Origin: Rhodococcus sp. P-2
GTDB lineage: Bacteria > Actinomycetota > Actinomycetes > Mycobacteriales > Mycobacteriaceae
Reading direction: 5' to 3'
NCBI RefSeq assembly: GCF_016598535.1
Contig: NZ_CP066779.1
Span: 4,772,053 to 4,836,052 of the forward strand
DNA: 64,000 nucleotides
The first letter of the stretch is position 1. Every line of letters starts with the position of its first letter. This document shows, one piece after another, positions 8,420-16,349 of the stretch. The position numbers were made by a program, and so were the translations under genes. The notes below the pieces were generated by a model. That model did no database searches, was not told the origin of the DNA, and saw only the letters and a list, made by a program, of their open reading frames with translations.

Positions 8420-9474
8420 TTCGCACTTCCCGACAGCGCTGCCGGTTCGCCGCCACCGAGTCGCACCTGTTCGGCGACGACGAGTGCGCGTTCGCGTGCG
8501 TATGTCAACGGCGAGTCGGCATCAGCCTTGCCGTCGAGAACTGCTGCCATCTCGTCGATTTCGTGGCGAATCGCAGCCTGCATCCACAGCGAGGATCCAC
8601 CGTTGCCCGAGTTGTACTTCTGCGTCCTGCTGGCAGCGTCGATCAACGATTGGTTCTCGGCGTCGAGGTCGAAGATCGGCCACGACTCTTCGACCCGTCC
8701 CCCGCGCAGTCGGCTGACCCGGCCGGTGTGGAAGTCCGCGTGGACCGAGCCTTCGGCGGCATCGACCGTCAGCTCCCACGAAGAAGTGTGTGAACGCGTC
8801 GAGATGGTGTGTCTGCCGATCGCGCCGCCGGCGAACGACACCACTGTGTTGCGGAAGCCGTCGTCCGCGGTGGCGATGCTCGACACGGCAGTCACCTCGC
8901 CGCCGAGCCAGCACATCAGGTCCAGTTCGTGAATCTCGTGAGTCAGTTCTCCACCCGTCCGGGTCTTGTCGAGCTTCCACCACTGTGGATCTGCGCCGCC
9001 GGTGTCGATCCATCGTGAGCGAGACGTTTCGATCGCAGCGACCTCGCCGAGCTCTCCCGAGGTCAGCAGGTCCGCCAGACGTCGTACACCCGGCATCATC
9101 CGCATGATGTGACCGACCATCAACGGCGAACCGCTCGCGTCGGCGCTCGCGATGATGTTCTGCGCATCGACCAATTCGACGGCGAGTGGCTTCTCGACAA
9201 AAACTGCCTTGCCGTGCTCGAGTGCCGCGATGGCAGGTTCGGCGTGCGCGTGATTGGGCGTCGCGACGACAACGAGGGCCAACTCCGGGTGAGCGGCCAC
9301 CACGTCGTGGTCGTCTGTCGGGGTTGCCGAGAACTCTGCGGCGACGTCCTTAGCCCGCTCGAAGTCATGGTCGCACAGCATCGCCAGTTCGAAACGTGGA
9401 TGGGCAGCCAGCTCGCGAGCGAGGGAACTACCGAAGAATCCGCAACCGACCACACCGACTTTGTATCGGGTCAT
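8416..9474 (-). CDS. Gfo/Idh/MocA oxidoreductase, NanOx/YjhC-like (candidate 2,7-anhydro-Neu5Ac oxidoreductase)
   Basis: First gene of the minus-strand nan operon, 352 aa. It has a Rossmann start VGVVGCGFFGSSLA, VVVATPNHAHAEP, the catalytic motif FVEKPLAV, GHIMRMMPGV and GGELTHEIHELDLM. From memory, the combination GHIM....GV with GG.L.H.IHELD resembles E. coli YjhC and Ruminococcus gnavus NanOx. Those enzymes convert 2,7-anhydro-N-acetylneuraminate to Neu5Ac with NAD(H) as a reversible cofactor. Clustering with nanA and a Sat-type ABC transporter fits that role. The alignment could not be run, so the specific substrate is inference. An operator-like repeat lies about 20 bp before its ATG. 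Confidence 0.75.
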   Translation of the reverse strand: MTRYKVGVVGCGFFGSSLARELAAHPRFELAMLCDHDFERAKDVAAEFSATPTDDHDVVAAHPELALVVVATPNHAHAEPAIAALEHGKAVFVEKPLAVELVDAQNIIASADASGSPLMVGHIMRMMPGVRRLADLLTSGELGEVAAIETSRSRWIDTGGADPQWWKLDKTRTGGELTHEIHELDLMCWLGGEVTAVSSIATADDGFRNTVVSFAGGAIGRHTISTRSHTSSWELTVDAAEGSVHADFHTGRVSRLRGGRVEESWPIFDLDAENQSLIDAASRTQKYNSGNGGSSLWMQAAIRHEIDEMAAVLDGKADADSPLTYARERALVVAEQVRLGGGEPAALSGSAK

Positions 9475-9492
9475 GAAGTCTCCAAAGATTGG

Positions 9493-9513
9493 ATGAGGGA
9501 TGTCCTATGTTAT
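9493..9513 (-). promoter_or_regulatory. Candidate NanR operator, copy A
   Basis: Read on the minus strand, this is AACATAGGACATCCC followed by TCATCC. It matches copy B (9689-9709) at 19 of 21 positions in opposite orientation. It lies just upstream of the ATG of the first oxidoreductase gene of the nan operon. A GntR regulator encoded beside the transporter is the likely binder. Assignment is by repetition and position only. Confidence 0.6.
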
Positions 9514-9688
9514 ACGGGCGGCGCCTTCACCCGTCAATTCGACTTCGGTAACACAGTCTTCATCTATGCAGGTAAACGCACTATTTTTGATTCCAAACCT
9601 CTCGGAACTCGAAGTTCCGCGGCGCGAGTTCCGAAGATTCTCTAGACGCTTTCTGATCCACAATGTAAGTTACGCAACATCGGACGTC

Positions 9689-9709
9689 GAACATAGGACA
9701 TCCCCTATC
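9689..9709 (+). promoter_or_regulatory. Candidate NanR operator, copy B
   Basis: AACATAGGACATCCC followed by CTATCC, facing the transporter operon about 40 bp upstream of its TTG start. Within it ATAGG and CCTAT form an inverted repeat, as expected for a dimeric GntR regulator. The 274-bp region 9475-9748 between the divergent operons holds copies A and B plus a 9-bp inverted repeat (CGGAACTCG at 9603, CGAGTTCCG at 9625) and no gene. Confidence 0.6.
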
Positions 9710-9748
9710 CACTCCCCCGATGTCCCGCTCCCCGCCTTGGAGGCCGCC

Positions 9749-11374
9749 TTGAAGAACGAACGACCGCTGAGCTCCGCGTTCACCCGCCGAGACCTGTTCC
9801 GGTACACCGGGCTGTTGGGAGCTGCAGCAGGTATCACCGCGACTCTCGCGGCTTGTGGCGGCGGCCCGTCGTCGACCTCGGTAGTCGGCAGTTCCGCGAG
9901 CACCGGCGATCTGACCACCGCCATCGGATACGGCAACGACCAGAGCTTCGACCCGATGCAGACTGCATCCGGTTTCCTCATGGCGGCCGTCAACCACGTC
10001 TACGAGGGACTGCTCGAAAACGATCCCGGCACCGGTGAGACGTATGCGGCGCTCGCACAAGCCGTCCCGACCGACGCCACCGCCTCGAGCTGGACCATGA
10101 AGATCCGCGACGGTGCAACCTGGCACGACGGCACTCCGGTCACCTCGGACGACGTCGTCTTCACCTTCGATCGCATCCTCGATCCACAGCAGAACGTACT
10201 GATCCGCTCCTTCTTCTCCTCCTGGTTGCAGTCCGTCACCAAGGTCGACGACCAGACGGTGACCCTGAACTTCAACTACCCGTTCAGCGCTGCCGCACAG
10301 CGTCTCTCGATCGCCAAGATCATGCCCAAGCACGTCTTCGACGGTCATTGGGACGAGGCCAAGTCCGGCGCGCTGGTCGTCGGTTCCGGTCCGTACAAGC
10401 TCAAGAGCCACACCCCCAAGAGCAACACAGCTTTCGAGGCCTACGAGGCGTACAACGGGCCGCGTCCGGCCAACTTCGCGACGATGAACTGGCTGTCCAT
10501 CGTCGACACTTCCTCACGCATCGCACGCGTCTCGGGCAACAATGCCGGTGCACAACTCGCCGACAACATCCCCGTCGCCAACGTCCCCACGCTGACCTCC
10601 GGCGGGCGCACCGTCGAGGGCAACCCGGGCATGAACCTCATGTACCTGCTCTTCGACACCACTCAGGCACCGTTCGACGACGTTCGTGTTCGCCAGGCGA
10701 TGTTCTATGCGATCAACACCCCGAAGATGATCGAGATCGCCCTCGGCGGCAAGGCAGCACCGGCCACGAGTTACCTGTACGAGCGCAACCCCGACTACGC
10801 GCGGGCGTCCACCGTCTACTCGTACGATCCGGACAAGGCCCGCTCACTCCTCGCTTCCGCCGGTGTCAGTGGCCTCGACCTGACGCTGCTCTCCACCAAC
10901 GTCAGCTGGTTGGCCGACTGCTTGCCGACCATCAAAGAGTCCTGGGACGCAGTCGGATTCAACACGACGCTCGAACCGCAGGACACCAGCGCCATGGTGA
11001 GCAAGCTCAACAGCGGCCAGAAGTTCCAGATCGCAGCGGGTACGTCCAACCCCCAGGCATTCGGCAGCGACGTCGACCTCCTCGTCCGCTACACGTACAG
11101 CAAGGGCGGCTTGTGGACGAAGACCTACGCCAAGTGGGACGACACCCCCGAGGCGCAGAAGATCTACGCCACCATGGACGAAGCCACCCGCGAGACCGCC
11201 CCGGCAAAGCGCAGCACCCTCGTGCAGTCGTACCTGAACCAGATCGCCGAAAATGCTGTCTACTACCCGGTTCTCCATCAGGAACTCCTGACTGCGTGGG
11301 ATCCGAAGAAGATCGCCGACGTCACTCCGCTGCCGTACCCCGGCGTCAACCTGCTTCAGGCGAAGCCGGCCTGA
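9749..11374 (+). CDS. Extracellular solute-binding lipoprotein of Dpp/Sat-type ABC importer (SiaE-like)
   Basis: A 541-aa family 5 solute-binding protein that captures substrate outside the membrane for the permeases that follow. The TTG start at 9749 is preceded by GGAGG at about 5 bp. The N-terminus has a twin-arginine signal (TRRDLFRYTG, Arg13-Arg14) and a lipobox ending LAAC with the acylated Cys at about 36. WHDGTPVTSDDVVFTF and DDVRVRQAMFYAI are hallmarks of the peptide/nickel-binding family. The family mostly binds peptides, but next to nan genes the Sat/SiaEFGI sialic acid transporters are the better model. The longer open frame upstream lacks a ribosome site. Confidence 0.85.
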   Translation: MKNERPLSSAFTRRDLFRYTGLLGAAAGITATLAACGGGPSSTSVVGSSASTGDLTTAIGYGNDQSFDPMQTASGFLMAAVNHVYEGLLENDPGTGETYAALAQAVPTDATASSWTMKIRDGATWHDGTPVTSDDVVFTFDRILDPQQNVLIRSFFSSWLQSVTKVDDQTVTLNFNYPFSAAAQRLSIAKIMPKHVFDGHWDEAKSGALVVGSGPYKLKSHTPKSNTAFEAYEAYNGPRPANFATMNWLSIVDTSSRIARVSGNNAGAQLADNIPVANVPTLTSGGRTVEGNPGMNLMYLLFDTTQAPFDDVRVRQAMFYAINTPKMIEIALGGKAAPATSYLYERNPDYARASTVYSYDPDKARSLLASAGVSGLDLTLLSTNVSWLADCLPTIKESWDAVGFNTTLEPQDTSAMVSKLNSGQKFQIAAGTSNPQAFGSDVDLLVRYTYSKGGLWTKTYAKWDDTPEAQKIYATMDEATRETAPAKRSTLVQSYLNQIAENAVYYPVLHQELLTAWDPKKIADVTPLPYPGVNLLQAKPA

Positions 11375-11417
11375 TACCCGTGTGCTCGGCCGTTTCCCAC
11401 AACTGAGAGATCCCCCG

Positions 11418-12377
11418 ATGGCAAGAGTCCTCCCCATGCTGATCAGGCGATTACTGATACTGATCCCCCTGATCCTCGGCATCATCGCGTTCGTCTTCAT
11501 CGTGATGCAGTTCGCGCCCACCGATCCCGCAACCGCGGCGTTCAACGGCGGCAACCCGACTGCGGAACAGTTGCAGCAGTTCAAGGAAGAGAACGGACTG
11601 CTCGATCCGCTTCCGCTGCAATACGTTCACTTCGTGACCGATCTGGTCAGCGGCAACATGGGTGACAGTCTGATTTCCGGTACCCCGGTGTTGGATTCGA
11701 TCTCCACCGCTCTGCCACTGACCATTCAGCTCACGGTTCTCGGACTGGTGATCGCCATCGTGCTCTCGCTGATCTTCGGTGTCACCAGCGCACTGTTCCG
11801 CGATCGTTGGCCGGATCAGGTCATCCGAGTGATCTCCCTCGGTGGTGTGGCAGCACCGTCATTCTGGTTGGCACTGCTGATGATTCAGTACCTTGCTGTC
11901 CAACTCGGATGGTTCCCTACCGGTGGCTACGTCAATCCGAGCGACTCCGTCGGTGACTGGCTCTGGTACATGGCGCTCCCGGCGCTGTCTCTGTCACTGC
12001 CCGTCGCGGCGCAACTGACGCGAATCATCCGCACGTCCATGGTCGAGGAGTTGGACAAGGACTACGTCCGTACCGCAATCGGCAGCGGCCTGCCCTATCA
12101 CGTGGTGATCGGACGGAATGTGTTGCGTAACGCGCTGATCAACCCGCTCACCGTTCTGGGCCTGCGTGTCGGTTACCTCCTCGGCGGCGCCGTGGTCATC
12201 GAGCAGATCTTCGGCCTTCCCGGAATGGGTCAGCTCATGATCAACGGCGTCACCAACGGTGATCCCGCAGTCGTTCAGGGTGTTGTCATCGTGATCGCGG
12301 TCGGCTTCGTCGTCGTCAACCTCGCCGTCGACATCCTCTACCTGCTCGTCAATCCACGACTTCGGAGCGCAGCATGA
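11418..12377 (+). CDS. ABC transporter permease, DppB-like (SiaF-like)
   Basis: A 319-aa integral membrane permease with six predicted hydrophobic segments, starting with LLILIPLILGIIAFVFIVM. The C-terminal half has the DppB/OppB signature, including RTSMVEELDKDYVRTA with the EAA-like loop GLPYHVVIGRNVLRNALINP and the tail GGAVVIEQIFGLPGMGQLM. The ATG at 11418 follows a GAGAGA site. The stop overlaps the next gene as ATGA. It forms a heterodimeric channel with the permease half of the following fused protein. Confidence 0.9.
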   Translation: MARVLPMLIRRLLILIPLILGIIAFVFIVMQFAPTDPATAAFNGGNPTAEQLQQFKEENGLLDPLPLQYVHFVTDLVSGNMGDSLISGTPVLDSISTALPLTIQLTVLGLVIAIVLSLIFGVTSALFRDRWPDQVIRVISLGGVAAPSFWLALLMIQYLAVQLGWFPTGGYVNPSDSVGDWLWYMALPALSLSLPVAAQLTRIIRTSMVEELDKDYVRTAIGSGLPYHVVIGRNVLRNALINPLTVLGLRVGYLLGGAVVIEQIFGLPGMGQLMINGVTNGDPAVVQGVVIVIAVGFVVVNLAVDILYLLVNPRLRSAA

Positions 12378-14458
12378 TGAGAAGAAAACTCACCGAGAAG
12401 CTTTCGCGACCCGGTATCACCTTTTCTCGCTTCCCCCTCTCGGCCTGGCTGTCGATGGCGGTTCTCGCGATCATCGTGCTCGCCTGCCTCTTCGCGCCGC
12501 TGATCACGCAGTACACCCCACTCGAACAGGCGGTCGGTACCGCGGGCCCCAGCGCCGAGCACTGGTTCGGTCAGGACAGTCTCGGCCGAGATCTGTTCAG
12601 CCGCTTGCTCTACGGCGGACGCTGGTCGCTGACCATCGGTCTCGGTTCCACCTTCCTCGCACTGTGCGCCGGCGCTCTCATCGGATCGGTGGCCGCAACG
12701 AGCCGAAAAGGCGTCGACGAGACCATCATGCGTGTGCTCGACGTAGTCATGGCGTTCCCGGGCATCGCGCTCGCTGCCGTACTCGTCGCAGCCTTCGGTG
12801 GTTCGATCCCGGTTCTGATCGTCACGATCGCGTTCCTCTACACGCCGATGGTGGCCCGCGTCGTTCGCGCGAACGTTCTCGCTCAGTACGGCGAGGACTA
12901 CGTCGCGGCCGAAAAGGTCATCGGCGCAAGAACTTCACACATCGTCGTCAAACACGTCGTAGCCAACTGTGCTGCGCCCGTTCTCGTCTTCTGCACTGTC
13001 ATGGTCGCCGACGCCATCGTGCTGGAGGCCAGCCTGTCGTTCATCGGCGCCGGTGTCCGTCCCCCGGATCCGTCATGGGGATCGGTGATCGCCGACGGCA
13101 AGAACATGGTCCTTCTCGGTGGTTGGTGGGCAACGGTATTCCCCGGACTGCTCATTCTTCTGACAGTGCTCTCCCTCAACGTGCTCGCCGAGGGCCTGAC
13201 CGACGCGATGGCAGATCCGAGTCTGAAGAAAACCAAGAAGACGCCCTCCGCACTGGAAGCAGCGCAGACTGCCGCAGCGGAAGAGACCTCCAACGAGCTC
13301 ATTCTGGAGGACGAAGCTGCAGTCACCGAGGCCCCGGAGTTGATCGACGACTTCGCCGACTCCAGCGTCGTGAAAGATGTTCTGAAGCCGGCCGCCGAGC
13401 CGACCCCTCTCGAAACTCACCTGAAGATCCTGGCGGAAACCGAGCGGTCTCGGTCCGATCGTCTTGTGTACGAGGGCGATGCAGCGCCCCTCCTCGAGGT
13501 CCGCAATCTCACGATCCGGTTCCCCGAACGCTACGGAGACACGGCGATCGTCGACAACGTGAGCTTCACCGTCCGCCCGAACGAGACGATGGCACTGGTC
13601 GGCGAGTCCGGTTGCGGAAAGTCGCTCACTTCGCTGGCGATCATGGGTCTACTGCCCAAGACAGCAGTGGTGACCGGCGAGATCCTGTTCGACGGCGTCA
13701 ACGTCCTCGAACTGAACAACCGGGAGCGAAACAAGCTGCGCGGACACGACATGGCGATGATCTACCAGGATGCGCTGAGTTCTCTGAACCCGGCGATGCT
13801 GATCCGCGCGCAGTTCAAGCAGCTCACCAAGCGTGGCGGTACCCGCACAGCCGAGGAGTTGCTCGAACTCGTCGGACTCGATCCGGTGCGCACTCTCGCC
13901 AGCTACCCACACGAGCTTTCCGGTGGTCAGCGTCAGCGCGTCCTGATCGCGATGTCGCTCACCCGTAGTCCGCGGTTGATCGTCGCGGACGAGCCCACCA
14001 CCGCCCTCGACGTCACCGTCCAGGCCCAGGTCGTGGACTTGCTCAACGACCTTCGGGAAAAGCTGGGATTCGCGATGGTCTTCGTCAGCCACGACCTGGC
14101 CCTCGTTGCCTCCCTCGCCCACAAGATCACGGTGATGTATGCCGGTCAGGTCGTCGAGTCGGCGCCGACGAGTGACCTGCTCGTCGATCCCCGCCACGAA
14201 TACACTCAGGGCCTTCTCGGCGCCGTTCTCTCCATCGAGGACGAAGCGCCGCGACTGCATCAGATCCAGGGAACCGTTCCGTCACCCGGAAGCTTCGCGC
14301 CGGGAGACCGTTTCGCCGAGCGTTCCACCCGCCCGGATTCCGATCCCCTCCGTAAGCCGGAGATGGTCCGTATCGACGGGACCGAGCATTTCTTCGCGAA
14401 CCAGTCCGCGACTCCCGCACACGCAGAATCGGAATTGGAATTGGAGAGCGTGCGATGA
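12374..14458 (+). CDS. Fused ABC permease (DppC-like) and ATPase (DppD-like), SatC/SiaG type
   Basis: A 694-aa natural fusion. Residues about 1-290 form a DppC-type permease, with GQDSLGRDLFSRLLYGGRWS and an EAA loop around EDYVAAEKVIGARTSHIV. A charged Glu/Ala/Asp-rich linker of about 80 residues follows. The rest is an ABC ATPase with Walker A GESGCGKS, Q-loop MIYQDALSSLNPAM, signature LSGGQRQRV, Walker B LIVADEPTTALD and switch His in VSHDLAL. This permease-ATPase fusion is unusual for Dpp systems but typical, as I recall, of Haemophilus ducreyi SatC and Corynebacterium SiaG sialic acid importers. Flanking 4-nt overlaps indicate translational coupling. Confidence 0.9.
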   Translation: MMRRKLTEKLSRPGITFSRFPLSAWLSMAVLAIIVLACLFAPLITQYTPLEQAVGTAGPSAEHWFGQDSLGRDLFSRLLYGGRWSLTIGLGSTFLALCAGALIGSVAATSRKGVDETIMRVLDVVMAFPGIALAAVLVAAFGGSIPVLIVTIAFLYTPMVARVVRANVLAQYGEDYVAAEKVIGARTSHIVVKHVVANCAAPVLVFCTVMVADAIVLEASLSFIGAGVRPPDPSWGSVIADGKNMVLLGGWWATVFPGLLILLTVLSLNVLAEGLTDAMADPSLKKTKKTPSALEAAQTAAAEETSNELILEDEAAVTEAPELIDDFADSSVVKDVLKPAAEPTPLETHLKILAETERSRSDRLVYEGDAAPLLEVRNLTIRFPERYGDTAIVDNVSFTVRPNETMALVGESGCGKSLTSLAIMGLLPKTAVVTGEILFDGVNVLELNNRERNKLRGHDMAMIYQDALSSLNPAMLIRAQFKQLTKRGGTRTAEELLELVGLDPVRTLASYPHELSGGQRQRVLIAMSLTRSPRLIVADEPTTALDVTVQAQVVDLLNDLREKLGFAMVFVSHDLALVASLAHKITVMYAGQVVESAPTSDLLVDPRHEYTQGLLGAVLSIEDEAPRLHQIQGTVPSPGSFAPGDRFAERSTRPDSDPLRKPEMVRIDGTEHFFANQSATPAHAESELELESVR

Positions 14459-15273
14459 CTACAGCTGAAGCACCCATCCTGGAACTGAAGAACATTCACG
14501 TCGTCCACAAGACCCGTTCGGGATCACTGTTCAAACCCGGCACGGTTCACGCGGTCAACGATGTCAGTATCGCCGTACGACGAGGGGCGACGATCGGCAT
14601 CGTGGGCGAGTCGGGTTGCGGTAAGTCCACTCTGGCCAAAGTCATGGTCGGACTCCAGAAACCGACGTCGGGCGACGTGGTCTTTCGCGGCCGACGGGCT
14701 CTGACCCGATCGGCGGGCGTGCGCAAGGAGTTCGGGCGGGCGATCTCGATAGTGTTCCAGGATCCGGCTACCGCACTCAATCCGCGAATGACGGTGGCCG
14801 ACATCCTCACCGATCCGCTCGACGTCCACGGCATCGGCAACCGCGCGAGCCGAACAGCCCGCGTTCGCGAGCTGGTTGGTTTGGTGGGGCTCCCTCAATC
14901 CGCACTCGAAGTCATCCCGAGTCAGATCTCCGGCGGTCAGCGTCAACGTGTCGCGATCGCGCGTGCGCTCGCGCTCGAACCCGACGTCATCGTCGCCGAC
15001 GAGCCGACGTCGGCTCTCGACGTCTCGGTGCGAGCGCAGATCCTGAACCTGCTCAGCGACATCAAAGCTCGACTGGGGCTCGGCATGGTGTTCATCTCGC
15101 ACGACATACAAACGGTGCGGTACGTCTCCGACACCATCGTCGTCATGAACGCCGGGCGGATCGTCGAGCAGGGAACGGCGCAGGAAGTATTCGACAACCC
15201 GTCGGACGCGTACACGGCCAAACTGCTGGGTGCGGCGCCCAGTCTCCTGCAACGCACCGTTGACGTGGGTTGA
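14455..15273 (+). CDS. ABC transporter ATP-binding protein, DppF-like (SiaI-like)
   Basis: The second ATPase of the importer, 272 aa. It contains Walker A GESGCGKST, Q-loop VFQDPATALNPRM, signature ISGGQRQRV, Walker B VIVADEPTSALD and switch His in FISHDIQT. It overlaps the fused permease-ATPase gene by four bases and completes a binding protein, two permease domains and two ATPase domains. The sialic acid assignment comes from context. The regulator gene follows after a short gap with an operator-like sequence. Confidence 0.92.
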   Translation: MTTAEAPILELKNIHVVHKTRSGSLFKPGTVHAVNDVSIAVRRGATIGIVGESGCGKSTLAKVMVGLQKPTSGDVVFRGRRALTRSAGVRKEFGRAISIVFQDPATALNPRMTVADILTDPLDVHGIGNRASRTARVRELVGLVGLPQSALEVIPSQISGGQRQRVAIARALALEPDVIVADEPTSALDVSVRAQILNLLSDIKARLGLGMVFISHDIQTVRYVSDTIVVMNAGRIVEQGTAQEVFDNPSDAYTAKLLGAAPSLLQRTVDVG

Positions 15274-15288
15274 CCAATGGAGCGGATG

Positions 15289-15303
15289 ACCGGACATAGG
15301 ATG
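15289..15303 (+). promoter_or_regulatory. Partial copy of the nan operator upstream of the GntR gene
   Basis: ACCGGACATAGGATG contains ACATAGGA, the core of the two operator copies at 9493 and 9689. It lies about 30 bp before the chosen start of the GntR gene. This position fits autoregulation, but the match is shorter than between copies A and B. Confidence 0.4.
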
Positions 15304-15333
15304 AAGGACGTTCGTATCAGAAAAGGGGAATCG

Positions 15334-16071
15334 ATGTCTGTCCGGAGTGGCACACAGGGCGCTCGTTTCAGCGCGCAAAACCGCATGCGCGCACTTCAGA
15401 CGGACATCATGAACTTGATCCTCGAACGCAGACTCTCCCCTGGCGACCCGATGCCCACCGAGGCCGAACTGTCCGAGGAGTTGGGAATCGGCCGGAACAC
15501 GCTCCGCGAGGCACTCAAGGTTCTGCAGGCCTTGGGCGTCGTCGAGATCCGTCACGGCTTCGGAATGTTCGTCGCCCCGAGCAACTTCGACGCTCTCGCC
15601 GACGGCCTGACCTTCCGCGGCCGGTTGTCGTTGCAGGGCACCGGGCACGAGGCGATGGAACTGGTCGACATTCGTCAAGCACTCGAGACCGGATTGATCG
15701 GTGCGGCAATGGCCGAGATGACGTCGGCCGACCACGCCGACCTCGACGAACTCGTCACCGGTATGGAGGTTCGTGCCGCCGCCGGGAAAAACTTCTCCGA
15801 CATCGACGCGACCTTTCACTCCCGCCTGTACTCCCCGCTCGACAACCAGGTCCTCGCTCAGTTGATGGACGTCTTCTGGCAGGTGTACAGCGAGATTCAG
15901 CAAGCCATCGGGCATTCGGACACGCCACTGATCGACATCGCGTCGAAGCACCGTGCGATTCTCGACGCGATTCGTACGGGTGATGCCGTCGAGGCGGCGC
16001 ACACTCTCGATGTGCACTTCGGTGGCCTGCGCGAGCGGATCGCCAGTCTCCATGCGTCCGAAGCGCAGTAA
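15334..16071 (+). CDS. GntR/FadR-family regulator, candidate NanR
   Basis: A 245-aa regulator. The N-terminal winged helix-turn-helix includes PTEAELSEELGIGRNTLREA followed by LGVVEIRHGFGMFVA, the classic GntR wing. The C-terminal all-helical FCD effector domain includes ELVDIRQALETGLI, which is typical of the FadR subfamily, and a His-rich segment (DATFHSRLYS, HTLDVHFGGL) that may bind metal and ligand. The ATG at 15334 has an AAGGGGAA site. An upstream in-frame ATG would overlap the operator-like site. It probably represses the nan and transporter operons until sialic acid or a derivative binds. Confidence 0.8.
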   Translation: MSVRSGTQGARFSAQNRMRALQTDIMNLILERRLSPGDPMPTEAELSEELGIGRNTLREALKVLQALGVVEIRHGFGMFVAPSNFDALADGLTFRGRLSLQGTGHEAMELVDIRQALETGLIGAAMAEMTSADHADLDELVTGMEVRAAAGKNFSDIDATFHSRLYSPLDNQVLAQLMDVFWQVYSEIQQAIGHSDTPLIDIASKHRAILDAIRTGDAVEAAHTLDVHFGGLRERIASLHASEAQ

Positions 16072-16138
16072 TCTCGAAACACGTGATTTTGCTCCGCTGC
16101 CTCACCATCGCGCCCGTTCTTCCGGCAAAATTACGGGT

Positions 16139-16294
16139 ATGAAGAACCCGAACCTGACGCCTTCGCGCGTTCTCGCAGTTGTCCTCGCTGCCGCCCTCGT
16201 CATTTTCGTGATCGCACGTCGCCGCGACGACGGCGCCCTCAGCCGCGGAGAATGGTTGTCGGACAGCGTCGGACCGGACGACCTCGCCGGCTGA
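16139..16294 (+). CDS. Small single-pass membrane protein, function unknown
   Basis: A 51-aa reading frame starting MKNPNLTPSRVLAVVL. It has one hydrophobic segment (residues about 11-25), then the basic stop-transfer Arg-Arg-Arg-Asp-Asp and a short polar tail. I do not recognise it. Coding is supported by the start about 65 bp after the GntR stop, the plausible membrane topology and the strong terminator right after its stop. No clear ribosome site is visible, so it remains tentative. Confidence 0.45.
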   Translation: MKNPNLTPSRVLAVVLAAALVIFVIARRRDDGALSRGEWLSDSVGPDDLAG

Positions 16295-16298
16295 AACG

Positions 16299-16337
16299 AC
16301 GTATGCCCTCGGCCGAAACTCGGCCGAGGGCATACGT
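16299..16337. terminator. Bidirectional terminator hairpin
   Basis: An 18-bp perfect stem (arm GTATGCCCTCGGCCGA plus flanking AC) with a 3-base AAC loop, placed between the convergent small-protein gene and the flavin oxidoreductase gene. There is no long T-run, which is common for actinobacterial terminators. Confidence 0.8.
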
Positions 16338-16349
16338 ACATGTCATCTA

